Notes: generated from the sequence alone by a model not told the origin. 64,000 nucleotides of DNA from Glandiceps talaboti (GCF_964340395.1 NC_135569.1:9341540-9405539); one strand, 5' to 3'; shown: positions 43,801 to 54,924, counted from the stretch's first letter. Translations and numbers: made by a program.

Positions 43801-46800
43801 ACAGCAAAATTTGAAGGAAATCTCAGCCTGTCCAAGAAGTTGAGTCGTTCCTATCATTTATGGTGGAACTCATGGTATTATGTGATATGTACTTTGTTGG
43901 CTGTTTAATATACAGTCACATAGGTGCTCACAATCTGAATTGAGTCCTTCCCTATTAATCATGCTGTTTTACAAGCAGGACTATGTGAATGAAGGGACAT
44001 GTCGGAATAGAGTCCCTTAGTCATACCATCTGTAAGTAGGATTATGTGAATGAAGGGGCATGTCGGAATAGAGTCCCTTAGTCATACCATCTGTAAGCAG
44101 GACTATGTGAATGGATGTCGGAATAGAGTCCCTTAGTCATACCATCTGTAAGCAGGACTATGTGAATGAAGGGGCATGTCGGAATAGAGTCCCTTAGTCA
44201 TACCATCTGTAAGCAGGACTATGTGAATGGATGTCGGAATAGAGTCCCTTAGTCATACCATCTGTAAGCAGGTCTATGTGAATGAAGGGGCATGTCGGAA
44301 TAGAGTCCCTTAGTCATACCATCTGTAAGCAGGACTATGTGAATGGATGTCGGAATAGAGTCCCTTAGTCATACCATCTGTAAGCAGGTCTATGTACATG
44401 AATGGAGGAACACATCAGAATCGAGTTCCTTACTATCTGTAAGCATGAGTAGAGTTCAATGTACTCTGCATTAATATAATCAAATATACTATGACAGTCT
44501 GTATACTGTATGTATTATAGTAAATTATTTCATGAAATGAGATTAATTTTCAAAGACATAATTTAGCCTATTGTTGTCATTGCATTAATGAGTGTGTTCA
44601 TCAGACTGGGTGTACAATTTCTAATTTTCATTCACCATTCATCAGCAGATGAATTAAATATAATTATACTATTTATAGAACACTAATGAACTATGACATT
44701 TCAGTCATTTCAGCATCAATTTCATTAGTATAGCATGATGTACCGGGCAGTATACATATTTACATGTACACTGCAGTAGTGTTTTTGTTAAGGTAGTAGG
44801 CCTGTAAATCAACCAGTGAGTTCACCAGTCATTTTGTCAAGGTTCACTACCAGTGTTTTTGTTAAGGTGGTAGGCAAGTTAAAATCAAGCAGTGAGTTTC
44901 CCAGTCATTTTACTAGGGTTCACTACCAGTGTTTTTGTTAAGGTGGTAGGCAAGTTAAAATCAACCAGTGAGTTTCCCAGTCATTTTATTAGGCTTCACT
45001 ACCTGTGTTTTTGTTAACGGCGATAAGCAGGTAAATGAACCAGTGAGTTTACCAGTCATTTATATTACCAGGGTTCACTACCTGTGTTTTTATAAAGGGC
45101 AATGAGCAGGTAAAACCAACATACAAGATCCCCAGGTACTTACCAGGGTTCCCCACTAACAACACAATATCCTACCTGTTATGGAAATCTATGCACAAAT
45201 TACGTGATTTCCTGCCTCTGTTGCCATGGTTACTAAAGCTTTATAGACAAACTGACACAGATGCTAAATCTTATCGTCAATCAGCCATTGGCATTATATG
45301 TTGACAACGTATTACACAACAATCTAGTTGGTTCCTCTATCTGTGGAATACATCACTTGACTTATGTGTTTGTATAACAACATATTGTTTTTGCACAGAA
45401 AGACTATCATTATAAAAATTTCAACCAAAAAAAAAATTCATTTCCCTGAGGAATGGACTCTTGCATTTCCTCATACACTATACCATTGCAAAAAACATAC
45501 TTTCATTTCTTGGTAAAGTGGATTTTTTTTTGTATTTCCTCTCAGCAGAAGAAAACCCATCATTGAAAAAAAAAACTACAAAAAGATGTTTCTCTTCAAA
45601 AGGGACATTTTTTTTTTTTTTGCATTGCACTTTGAAATGCCATGAACTGCTTTGGTACTGTGCAAGGTGAATGACCATTATTGCGGGGAAAAAATGTTTC
45701 ATTTCCCGGTGGAAAAGATACTTTTGCACTTCCTTTTGATGTGCCTTGAATTTTTTTGTGACCCTATCCATCATTGCAAAATAATGTTTTCCATCATTGC
45801 AAAATAACGTTTTCCGTGTGGAGAAATTTTTCTTCATTTTCACTTGATAAACATCGATTGTTTGTGAATCTATGACCGACATTGACTAAAAATGAAAAAA
45901 AAAAACTTCATTTCCCGATGGAAAAGATTCTTGTGTATTTCCTCTTGAAATGCTACATGCTCTGTTAAACTGAAAGGTGAATGACCACTATTGCTAAAAA
46001 AAAAATGTTTTTATTTCCTGATGGAAAGATGTGTTGCATTTCCTCTTGATGTGCCATGAATTGTTTTGTGAATCTATCCATCGTTGCAAAAAAAAACAAA
46101 AAAAAAACAGTTTTCATTTCATGGTTGAAAAAAACGATTTTACATTTTCACTTGATCCAACATGAATTGATTTCTGACTCATCCATCATTGACAAAAATA
46201 ATGTACAACATGTTTTCAGGTGGTAAAGATTCTTTTGCAATTCCTCTTCATACAACAAGAATTGCTTTGTGACTCTATATCACATCATTGCCAAAAATAA
46301 TGCAAACTAAATGTCATCACTTCCCAGTGGAGAAGATTTGTTTGCATTTTCACTTGATACGCCATGAATTGCTTTGTTAATCTGAAAGGTGAACGACCAT
46401 ACAATATTGTATAAATCACCTTTCTTTGTCTACAAGTCATTACTGGATAAAAATCAGACATGCAAATTACACCCTGGACCCAGTGGCATTACATAAACAA
46501 TCAGTATATTAAAACAGAAACACTCCAAGGACAGTATATTTAAGTCAACAAAGCAAAAGGTGACTGACTCAACAAATATCAGCAACAACGAATACTCCTT
46601 CAGGATATTGCAATCTTATGCAAGTTTAATATAAACCGTGGAGAGTGGGAGTAAGGGTGTGCATGGTTTCCAAACTACTACCTATTGTTGCTTGGTAACC
46701 ATGGTTTCCAGACTACTACATAGCAGCAAATTTTTTTAATGTGTAATTACTGTTTGGTAGTCTAGTTCCTGATGACCGTATTCCCGCACGATTTTACACT

Positions 46801-49800
46801 TACATTATCTTCGCACATTGCGCCTTGTTACTTGTCAAAATCATTACTCTAGTCGTTAAACGTGGTTAAACCCCATACTGAGTGAAGTGCAAATGGTGCA
46901 TATCAGTAGTAATCTATCATAAATTGACATGCTATCGTCATCACTCATTAATATTCATCGGTACAGCTGTGAACCATAACTGTAAAAACTGAACTCCACC
47001 TCCAGTACAAAATCACGTGGGGAAGCGACAACGTCATTATGTTTATATGAACACTGTAGGGGGAGCACAGAATTCTGTGCTAGAATAACGACATTGACTA
47101 GATGTAATGTGTGAAGATAACGTACTGTAAAATCGGAATACAGTCTTCAGGAAGTAGACTACTGTTTGGCAATCTTGGTTTCTAGCTAGACTGCAGCCAT
47201 AACAACAAATGCATTGCTGTTTCAGTGATCATGATTTCCACACTACATGTACATAGTAGTAAATTCATTACTGTTTGACAATCATTGATTGGACCACTGC
47301 ATAGTAACAAACCTGTTCCTCTTTGATGATATTAGTTTGCATGTTGCATAATCTACAAAACTGGGATATGTTTCATCAGAGTTGTAATTATATAATTCAA
47401 TCTCATGACAATATCATGGCTTATTGGTGTGATACGTACTCCTAAGGAGGCAGTACCAATTATGTATCCAGATCCAAATAAAATACTTATTTATCATGAT
47501 TATTATATTACATAATGTACTGGTCAATGATTACTTGCACAGGGTGTGCATGCATAACTAGTGGTACTAAATTCACTGCAGTGCAATACCGAAAAAATTA
47601 CTGCATACCTGCATGCAAATGATATGCAAATGAGGGTACAGATGTTCGTTGTACATGACAGCATATATGATCACACAGTATCATTTTTATGGAAATTTCC
47701 TGTTTTGGATAAACATAATAACAGAACCCTATACTGTGTTAGTTCCAGTGTCGGTACTCAGGGGTATTTGCACTTGTGCTTGCAGTGTTTTCTGCTGCAT
47801 TTTCACTGATCACACTCATGGAAACACAGCCACAGAGAACTCTGCAAGTGCTCATCCAAATACCCCAAGTACGCCACACTTGCACTCGCATGTCAAGAGT
47901 TTCTGTCACTTACTATTAATATACTATATATCATATACTATGTTGCTTCACCTTAAATGGTAACAGTAATAGTTATGATATTCATGTTATTCCTACAAAG
48001 TACTGGTACAAAATAATTCATGGCATGCGTTCAAATATTGAACACGTTATACTTTCTATATATAGACTAATGTTGTTCTGCTGACACTACCCCGGTATGC
48101 AACATTATACCTCAATTCAGTTGCTGAAAAAAAATTATTTTATGGAAATAGTTCCTGTCGTATTCACTCATAATATGTTCACAACTACATACATGTAGAT
48201 TTTAGTGTCTGATTCATGATAACGACTGTATGTATTTCAAGTTCTTGATTTACCATGATTATGTTAAATGTTAATTAATTTGGTGAAAGGACACGAGTGG
48301 TTACATCCGAGTGGATACAGACGTTAAATTACATCACTGAGTTTCATTCTACTCAGGTGGCACATGATGTGAACAGGTATTCAGATTATAGGCTATGTTG
48401 CACAATTAGTAATAAGTAAAACTATTAAAGTGATGTGTCTCTCTTAATGATAGTATGTTGTTACCTTTGTGCCAGGTTTGGTTGAAATCAGTAGGTGCAT
48501 GTCAGAGATACAAGGGTTAACACACACATGCACACACGCATGCACAGATGATGGACACAACCCTCCAGGCAGTGCCCATTGGGAACATTAAATATTCCAG
48601 CTTTTCCACAAACCATGACAAAATATAATCTGCATCTGAAGACAGACTACTATAGTAAGACCTCAGATCAGTTGCACGAAAAATTACCATAAAAAATAAC
48701 TCCTATTGCAACTTCTTGGGCTGACAAAGTACTCGCCATACATGATTGTACACCTACATATACATGACATGACATTACGGTAGGCCCTGAGGTTAAGAAA
48801 GTAATGAAAATCCTAAGCGTGCTCAGAACAATAATGAATATATCCTACTATGCTTAGCTTGATAACACATAAAGTGAATGTACTTTAAGTTTAAAGGTTG
48901 CTCTACTTAAAAGTGCAAGGATTTGTAACTTGAAATCAAATTGTCTATGCTATAACTACTTTAGGGCAGCCATTTTAGTTTTATGTTTCACCACACTAAC
49001 CCTTTATTTCATGTGATTCAAATAAATAGTTTTAAAAAATTGATGCACTCTGCTGAATCAGAATCAAAATAATCACAAAATCACTGATGGTAATGTAGTG
49101 TAACTCATATCTGGATGAAAATGATAATTTATTGCTGAAATCTGAGACCTTTATTAAAATAAATGTTTCATATTTGTACTTTCCCTTCAACTTTTATTGT
49201 TGTCTGTCTATGACATCCTGTACTGAAAGCATCACCAACATGTACACATATACTTTTTTCTTTTCTATTTTTTGATTCCGATTTTACACTACGTTATCTT
49301 CATATTACATCTAGTCAATTTTGTTACTCTGGCACAGAATTCTTGAACCACATTTAATGCCTTGAGTAACAAGATTGACTAGATGTAATGTATGAAGATA
49401 ACGTAGTGTAAAATCAGAATATGGTCATCAGGAACTAGAAATATTTTTTGAACTGACTGACCATCCATTTTAAAGATATTATGATGAGAAACATAGACAT
49501 AACTAGGAGTGGCCTTAGCCAGGAATACACGCTGTCCTGTTAAATGTGTATAAGGAAATGCCCTGCAGTTAGCAGCACGGATTCCATACTAATCAACGTT
49601 TTCAGGAAGTACGGATTGTTGACATTTGAATGGTTGGACTCTGTATCATTGATGTCTGTATTGTATATACATGGCTTCTTTTATAAATTTGACATATACA
49701 TTCTAAAAAAAAATAGCCATTATTTTTATTATGATTGATGTTACCATGGTGATTCGACATTTATATTCTGTGATGTATGGAGAATGATTACTTTCTTTGT

Positions 49801-51932
49801 GCAATTATTTCAATGCTACCAGTCACGACTATGATACAAAAACGCTATCTCTATCAAGATCTTGGCTCTGAATTCAGTTGTGTTGACATTTTGTTCTCAC
49901 TCTTACCCTACCACACCTGGCATTTTGCTACAATGTTCATATATTCAAACCTAATTTGAATTGCCATGGCAACATTGAGTAATGGTAATCATCTTTACAT
50001 AATACAGCTCAACCCTCGGAGTTGGTTCTAATCATGTGGTGGTGCGATTGATGACGGGAAGAATACAGAAGAATTTGCATCTATGTTATGGTTGTAGCTT
50101 CAAAACGAAACACCAGGCATGGAAGGGGAAAAGCAAGAATAAAATCCTCACGTAACCAGATTGTCAGTAGGCTAAGATGTTGAGCTGTACCATATACCAG
50201 GCAGTGGGCCAAATTTCTCAAGCCTTGCTATGAATTACTACCATGATAAACGATACTAACAGAAATTTCTTTGTCAAGCATTAAAGTTTGGAATGATATT
50301 CCTGTCCATACCCTCTCATTTTCGACAAACTTTCAAACATTTTCATAGCAATTTTTAGCGAAGACAAGAGAACCAATCAGTGTATTATTTGAATGCTGTG
50401 TAAATATTGCTTTAAATTTTTACTGCATTTTTCATCATCATCAGACAGTGTGTACATACATATACACTTTATATGAAACCTTTTTGCTGTTATTTCCATG
50501 AATATTGAAATAACATATGTCAGGCTGCACTACTTGTAACCAAGTTCCTAATCTATTACCCATTTATAAGGTTTTTTTTCAACTATTTCCCTATCTTACC
50601 ACAGCTTGTAATTATTTTCATATTTGAATAAGTAAACCATTTACTATCATAAATATATATATTACATGTACATAGACATATTACATTATATATATTACAT
50701 ATTAAAACCCTGATAGGAAACCCTGATAAAATGACAGGGAAACCCTGATAAAATGACTGGTGAACTGTGCTAGATTTACCTATTTACATTGCTACCCTTA
50801 ACAAAAAAACAAACAAAAAACACATTTTAGGGATTATAAAATTGTTTTTTATGTCAGCAGCATGCCTTTCCACTTTCTCTTTTTTCCACTTCAATTTTTT
50901 TCTTTTATGTCAGTTCTGGTAAGTAGGCTTTTGGTTAGATGGAGCTGGATATAATGACGACATACTTTTTATTTGATGATAAAAAAATCAGATTTGCTAT
51001 GAGTATACATACAATTCTAATAATCTATAATGACAGGTGACACGTACTGAAAGTATTAATCATTCACACACAGAGAGAGAGAATGAGATTAATCGTTTCA
51101 ATACATGATATTTCTCATGGGATATACCTGCATGTCTAGTATTAGGATTTATAATCAGACAATACAGAAAGCAGACATTATGACATAAATCCTTTCACTT
51201 ACACGAGTTTCATTACTTAAACATGCCTCCAATCATATTTGATTTAGGTGCAAAGCAACGTGACATGCATATCATATGTCTAACCTAGCATGTCACCTTT
51301 GTGCCAGGTTTGGTTGAAATTGGTTGATGCATGCCAGAGATATGAGGGTAAATGCATGGATGGACGGATGGATGGACGGACAGGCAAATGGATACACAGA
51401 TGGCACCCAATGTAATAGCCCCCTCCGCAATCCGGGCAGTGCCCATTGGGGCTAATTATAGACTGAGTATTAAACAAGTCTTCATTGAAGACATACCACC
51501 ATGACAACAGGGTTCTGTCATACATAAAATATAACACCACTAGATAGAATGTAACTTACTTCAAATTTTAATTCATCTGTGTTGGTAAACTGAAGACTGA
51601 AGTATGCAGTTAAAATTTCAGGTAACAATTTTCATGTTTGTGTTGAGGAAAAAACTTTACTATTGATAAATACATAATATTATACGATGTTACTTACTTG
51701 TAAACATTGCTTGGAAGTAAGGACTGCATGATGCCAACACAAGTTTGTGTGCCGGAATCCGTCCAAGGCCAACTTTCAAGGTGATGTCGCAGAGAACTCC
51801 ACGCTGTCTCATGCGATACATGGCGACAAACGCATCTTGACAATGAGAGGTAGATACATGTGTAACACATTCCAAAGTTTGTTTGGCTAAAGTTGATGTT
51901 GGACTGTTTCGAAGAGACTTGACAGAATCCAT
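29242..51932 (-). CDS. KLHL17: KLHL17/actinfilin-like BTB-BACK-Kelch protein (complete CDS)
   Basis: Nine coding exons join in phase on the minus strand: 51698-51932, 35702-35823, 35076-35297, 34030-34146, 33213-33426, 32184-32328, 31115-31371, 30393-30648, 29242-29449, giving 591 residues (human KLHL17 about 640, with a longer N-terminus). The BTB domain is at about 32-140 ([28 protein letters not shown]), the BACK domain at about 145-255 ([41 protein letters not shown]), then [10 protein letters not shown] and six Kelch blades at about 304-590, for example [19 protein letters not shown] and [30 protein letters not shown] and [10 protein letters not shown] are near-identical to KLHL17 and favour it over KLHL20. 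By family knowledge it links CUL3 ubiquitin ligase to substrates and binds F-actin; mammalian actinfilin targets a kainate-receptor subunit. The start lies just inside an exon with an acceptor at 51943, so an upstream non-coding exon is expected. The C-terminal tail is repeat-derived. Confidence 0.95.
29640..29960. repeat. ~32-37 bp minisatellite in the last KLHL17 intron
   Basis: About nine copies of ACATGTCTAGCACCCTCTAA followed by an AACTCAACAAC or GCTAAACAACACAGC tail, alternating in two variants. It sits between KLHL17 exons 8 and 9. Confidence 0.9.
30690..30785. mobile_element. Family B MITE fragment
   Basis: One arm only: TACAACCAGTGACAGGCAAG, CATTTACAAGTGG, CACAAACAGGGAATGTAAAC. It is adjacent to KLHL17 exon 8 and to a family C repeat. 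Confidence 0.55.
30785..31075. repeat. Dispersed repeat, family C, copy in KLHL17 intron
   Basis: It contains a hairpin-forming core with CTCGTGACCTAATGGTTGTC and its inverse TGACAAAGGCCTCTTAGGTC. It is shared with 41340-41580, 43395-43680 and 63395-63700, with a fragment near 4880-4950. Confidence 0.7.
31535..32010. mobile_element. MITE-like element, family F, copy 2, with T and G homopolymer end
   Basis: It has the same interior and inverted ends as 22581-22913. The right arm (GTCATGACCAGAAACTATTT) runs into about 110 bp of T-rich sequence and then two poly(G) runs (31974-32009). It lies between KLHL17 exons 6 and 7. Confidence 0.75.
32812..33179. mobile_element. MITE, family B, full copy with TA target duplication
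   Basis: Terminal inverted repeats of about 110 bp contain GTTACAAACAGGGAAAGT and GAATTGGATTAA. The element is bounded by TA at both ends, as in Tc1/mariner-type insertions. It lies between KLHL17 exons 5 and 6. A second full copy is at 55553-55910. Confidence 0.85.
33530..33705. repeat. Dispersed repeat, family K, copy 2
   Basis: It is colinear with 10741-10925: AGGGAACCCCTAACAG, TTCCCATACATTA, AAAATGACTGGAGAACTCAG, TTTACCTACTTACCACCCTT. Confidence 0.7.
34480..34800. repeat. Direct duplication of ~180 bp in KLHL17 intron 3
   Basis: Two diverged copies share CTCTAGACATG or CTCTAGATGTG, AAGGATTCAAAG, TCTAGACTAAT and GTGATTTCAAAGAAA. A partial third copy is near 34870-34920. Confidence 0.7.
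35467..35616. repeat. (CT)n microsatellite in KLHL17 intron 2
   Basis: About 150 bp of CT. In KLHL17 sense it is a GA-rich tract occupying over a third of the 404 bp intron, starting about 85 bases after the exon 2 donor. Confidence 0.97.
35824..37100. other. KLHL17 intron 1, right-hand portion, nothing recognised
   Basis: No exon or known repeat was identified. A purine-rich GGGGGCACGACCTCCTAGGG segment near 36301 is the only unusual composition. Confidence 0.4.
37105..37450. mobile_element. Dispersed element, family G, copy 1
   Basis: It contains ATGCAAATGATATGCAAATG, TTTCCTGTTTTGGATAAACA and inverted TATTTGCAC/GTGCAAATA arms. It is colinear with 47565-47915. Confidence 0.75.
37797..37908. 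repeat. (CA)n/(CGCA)n microsatellite
   Basis: Mixed CGCA then CA and CAGA units in KLHL17 intron 1. Confidence 0.95.
38080..38210. repeat. 21 bp tandem repeat, about six copies
   Basis: The unit contains ATAAACTACGCCCAAATATG with G/A and G/T variants. Confidence 0.95.
38755..38960. repeat. Family K relatives in inverted orientation
   Basis: Three copies of GAGTTCCCCGGTCATTTTAC-like blocks with CAGTGTTTTTTGTTAGCTTG, the inverse orientation of 10741-10925. Confidence 0.5.
38961..40900. other. Intron stretch with weak repeat remnants
   Basis: AT-rich. A block at 39400-39690 (GGTTTCAATCCCAGGTTTT, TTGTTCTGGACCGACTTTTT) resembles 63040-63180. A roughly 130 bp sequence around 40070-40150 is repeated near 40255-40340 (AAATTTC, AAACTCACGT). 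No gene was recognised. Confidence 0.45.
40950..41275 (-). mobile_element. tRNA-derived SINE, second type
   Basis: On the minus strand the right end is tRNA-like: GGTTCCTTGTGTAATGGTTA (acceptor stem and A box), then GGGTTCAAATCCCAC (B box and T arm) and AGGCACC. The 5' GGTTCCT pairs with AGGCACC with one mismatch. The downstream body has no similarity to the SINEs at 8280 and 13460. Confidence 0.6.
41340..41590. repeat. Dispersed repeat, family C, copy
   Basis: It shares GAGTCAAAACATT, TTCGTCTACCGACTCAGTGA and TGAATGAAGAAAAATATCGG with the other family C copies. Confidence 0.6.
42040..42515. repeat. 38 bp minisatellite, about 12 copies
   Basis: The unit contains TTCAAATGAAGTTATTATGT then AAATGAACTGTTTGATAA. 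High identity indicates recent expansion. It lies in KLHL17 intron 1. Confidence 0.97.
42890..43335. repeat. ~110 bp degenerate tandem repeat, four copies
   Basis: Repeated elements are TTGAAATGAATTCAGTTCTG, AAGTTTGCAGATG, AACAATGTGGAAGTCAGCAA and TTATCCTGTGAATA. Confidence 0.8.
43395..43690. repeat. Dispersed repeat, family C, copy
   Basis: It is colinear with 63395-63700, including TTCAGCCAA, ATATGAGTGACCTAAGGGGC and AGTGACATAGACA. Confidence 0.7.
43965..44425. repeat. ~47/60 bp minisatellite built from a family J end
   Basis: Seven to eight units contain GTAAGCAGGACTATGTGAAT and TCGGAATAGAGTCCCTTAGT. Two length variants (with and without GAAGGGGCA) alternate. Confidence 0.95.
44770..45165. 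repeat. ~74 bp minisatellite derived from family K
   Basis: About five units contain CACTACCAGTGTTTTTGTTA, AGGTGGTAGGCAAGTTAAAA and CAGTGAGTTTCCCAGTCATT. It is the inverted orientation of the family K core. Confidence 0.9.
45430..46400. repeat. Degenerate ~100-130 bp tandem repeat
   Basis: Repeating order: TTCATTTCCC, GGTGGAAAAGATTCTTTTGC, ATTTCCTCTTGATGTGCCAT, GAATTGCTTTGTGAATC, CATCATTGCAAAAATAATG. At least seven diverged units with variable A runs. The 134-residue open frame on the minus strand is an artefact. Confidence 0.8.
46758..47160. mobile_element. Foldback MITE, family E, long copy
   Basis: Ends CTAGTTCCTGATGACCGTAT and the inverse of ATACAGTCTTCAGGAAGTAG. Subterminal ATTTTACACTTACATTATCT pairs with AGATAACGTACTGTAAAAT. 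Related copies are at 49262-49440 and 58762-58855. Confidence 0.75.
47565..47915. mobile_element. Dispersed element, family G, copy 2
   Basis: It carries the same ATGCAAATGATATGCAAATG pair and TTTCCTGTTTTGGATAAACA as 37105-37450, and a GGGGTATTTGCAC / AAATACCCC inverted pair. Confidence 0.75.
48440..48580 (-). repeat. Dispersed repeat with simple-sequence core, copy 1
   Basis: Flanks CTTTGTGCCAGGTTTGGTTG and GGCAGTGCCCATTGGG bracket a short CA-rich tract. The same flanks occur at 51290-51445 around (GGAT/GGAC)n. The arrangement resembles a LINE or SINE tail; the family is unknown. Confidence 0.6.
49262..49440. mobile_element. Foldback MITE, family E, medium copy
   Basis: Near-perfect arms ATTTTACACTACGTTATCTT and its inverse surround CATCTAGTCAATTTTGTTAC. 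The right end is GGTCATCAGGAACTAGA. Confidence 0.8.
49441..51280. other. KLHL17 intron 1 stretch, mostly unrecognised
   Basis: It holds a small family K relative at 50700-50815 (GGGAAACCCTGATAAAATGA twice, then CCTATTTACATTGCTACCCT). Otherwise no exon or element was recognised. Confidence 0.45.
51290..51445 (-). repeat. Dispersed repeat with simple-sequence core, copy 2
   Basis: The same flanking blocks as 48440-48580 enclose a GGATGGACGGA tract and CAATCCGGGCAGTGCCCATT. Confidence 0.6.
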
Positions 51933-52779
51933 CTCTGAGAGTCTGATGGAAGAATATATGAAATTAATCAACAAGTGAAGTAGACTCTCTCACAACCATG
52001 GCTTCAGCTTTTCACCTTTACATTGACTGCGCAACTATCTGTCATCCAATCCCCTTGTGCACTCTCATCATTTGCACAAGACTTTAACCACTTTGCATAC
52101 TAGGCAACCTGGCTAAGCCAGTGAGGTATGTATGATGGACATGCTGCTTGCAAACTACCTCCTACATATTTGCAGTCTTCAAGCTTCTAGCAAGCTTCCA
52201 ACTGCAAGCTTGCTGCAACTGAGCTTGCAACAGGCTAGCAGTGCTAAAGGTTAACGGCATCATACTTGGGAATTAGATTATAATAGCTGCTCAGTCAAAC
52301 TAAAGCTGAAAAATGACAATTTTAACAAAACCAGTGAGGACTGTGAGAAAGTCTACAAGTTAACACACCAGGTAAAGTTAAATATAACACATAATTTTGA
52401 GTAAACAATAAACACAAGGTGAGAGGGAGAAGTGAGGAATAAGGGAAACTAAGCCTGTATTTTTGTATGCACTAAGCTTGTTTGAAAACTAGTAAATATG
52501 TTCACAGCATTTGTTTTATATCTTTTCTACAATGAAGTATTAAACACATTAAGAAATTGTAACAAATCTATTGAATATAATACTATCCTGTTCTATAATC
52601 AGCAAGTACATGTAGGTAAAATTTACCTATATTCCCAAGGCATTTTACTGGCAGGGTTTCCTAAGGTAATGATTCAGTATGAATCTACAATCTAAACTTC
52701 AAGTTTTGCTAGATATCTTTTCTCGTTGTAGTTGCCAAACCTTTCATACCAAAATAGTTTGGTGATTTGTAGCTAAGGA

Positions 52780-53355
52780 AACAATGCTGTCCTGTTCTAT
52801 AGTATATATTAGGTTTTCTGGTATGCTGGAATCCATACTGTCCTACATAATATAGCATGGCTGTCCTGTTCTACAGAATATTTTAATTAGCATGCTTTTT
52901 TGTAACCTGGAATACATGCTGTCCTGTTCTATAGTATATTACAGCATGGTTTTTTTTTGTAACCTAGAATCCATGCTGTCCTGTTCTACAGTATAGCATG
53001 TTTTTTGTAACCGTTACCTGGAATCCATGCTGTCCTATTCTACAGTATATTATAGCATGGGTTTTTTGTAACCTGGAATCCATGCTGTCCTATTCTATAG
53101 TATATAGCATGTTGTTTTTTCTAACCTGGAATCCATGCTGTCCTGTTCTACAGTATATTATAACATGGGTTTTTGTAACCTGGAATCCATGCTGTCCTGT
53201 TCTGGGGTTTTTTGTAACCTGGAATCCATGCTGTCCTATTCTATAGTATATAGCATGTTGTTTTTTCTAACCTGGAATCCATGCTGTCCTGTTCTACAGT
53301 ATATTATAACATGGGTATTCGTAACCTGGAATCCATGCTGTCCTGTTCGATACTA
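52780..53355. repeat. ~55 bp minisatellite, about nine copies
   Basis: The unit contains AACCTGGAATCCATGCTGTC and CTGTTCTACAGTATATTATA, followed by GCATGG and a T run. Open frames across it are artefacts. Confidence 0.95.
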
Positions 53356-54194
53356 GTATTATTAGTACACTAATTGATGATGAAGACTACATTTATAGAG
53401 TAGGCTACTGAGACTGGTTATTAAGAAGCTGTCAAATACATGTCCTTGGACCTAATATATTTGGACTGATAACATCAATACAATGACTATTAATATAGAT
53501 TTATGGTGATTTGTAGTGTGATGTCCATAATGTATCTATTTGTATTCATTGGGACCAAGGACATTGTAATATAGTATACCAGTCCTGCCATTACAAATGG
53601 CCTTACAGTGTTTCAATATATAAAGTTAGGAAACACCTGGATTTATGAAACAATAAGAAACATGGTAAAATTTACATAGATTATTACAATGGATTTACAT
53701 ACCTTACAGACCTTGCATGGATTGATATAGGTACATGTACAATGTATATCCATGGAATTATTCAAATGTAAACCATGGACACATCACTCTATTTTGAAAC
53801 TGTATTACCAATGTTTATGTGAAGTTTTTTTTCAGGGTAAAACGATGTATGCCTAAGTTATGTTGGGATTTGTCTTTTCATAGCAATGTCTCTCATTTGA
53901 TTATTAATCAGACTCTATTTTTAGTAATTTCAAATTAAATTTCATAATCATTTAATTAACTTATAATTGTAGACACTTTTAATTATATTTAATAACATAT
54001 CAATAAAATGAAGATTTCACATTTATATCTGAATAAATTTATCAGAAAGACAGTGTGTGCTCTTAGTTTGTGTTAGCCAGTACATGATGCCTCTCAGAGG
54101 AGTCAGGCACTTAAAGTGAGAATAACTGATGATTGTGAGTAGTTGAGGGGATCATAAACAAATGATAACATAGAGCTGTTTGTTATACTAAGTC

Positions 54195-54770
54195 ATGTTA
54201 GCATGAATGTAATCTTCAATTGGTTTTTCATCTCTGGAGAGAGGTGAAAAAGATTGGAGATTAATAGATTATCAAATGGAGCAATTTTATTACTAGTCTA
54301 GTTCCTATATGGTATCATTGCCATTTACACCTTCACTCAAATAGTCTAGTTCTTATACAGTATTGTTACCATTAACACCTCCACTCACAGTATAGTCAAA
54401 GACATTACTCTAGTCCTGAGATGCATGAGATGCAATTTAAAATTCATCCACAGTCATTAACATGATCATGTTTTTGTTAATCAATCACAAAATTCTAATC
54501 AATAACACAGTCCCTCATAAAGTTAGTGTTTATTGGGGCAGTTATGTAATGTCCAAATATGGTATATTTGTCTGCTCAGGATGCTACTTATACACTGTTT
54601 AAGTCACTATAACAGTTGGGTTTCACTGACTGAGGGACTTTGACCAGACATGGTTCATTTAGAAATCATGTTGGTATCCAGAGTATGTTAGCCTTGAATG
54701 TAATCTTAAATTTGTTTTTCATCTCTGGAGAGGAGAGGGGAAAAAGATTGGAGATTAGATTTGGAACTGT
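54195..54770. repeat. Direct repeats plus two inverted 48 bp units
   Basis: TTTTTCATCTCTGGAGAG... GAAAAAGATTGGAGATTA occurs at 54222-54265 and 54714-54756. At 54296-54395 two units (CTAGTTCCTATATGGTATCA, CATTTACACCTTCACTCA) are reverse complements of the minisatellite at 56950-57292. Confidence 0.8.
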
Positions 54771-54924
54771 AGCAATGTTATGACTTGACTTGACTCAATG
54801 TTGACACAATTACTAAAAACAAGTCTTCATAGAACACATTGTTCCCAACTCACTGGTTTGTTGTAAGTCAAAGATATTGTGCAAATTTGAACTTGAGGAT
54901 GAAGGTCAAGATGAAAAGTTTGTC

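Noticed and set aside
45478-45882. 134-residue minus-strand open frame
   Set aside because: Encoded by a degenerate tandem repeat with A runs; the apparent internal repeats are DNA-level.
29242-51932. Assignment of the Kelch gene to KLHL20 or KLHL8
   Set aside because: Blade sequences such as [21 protein letters not shown] and the GGSLFAIH first blade match KLHL17 specifically.
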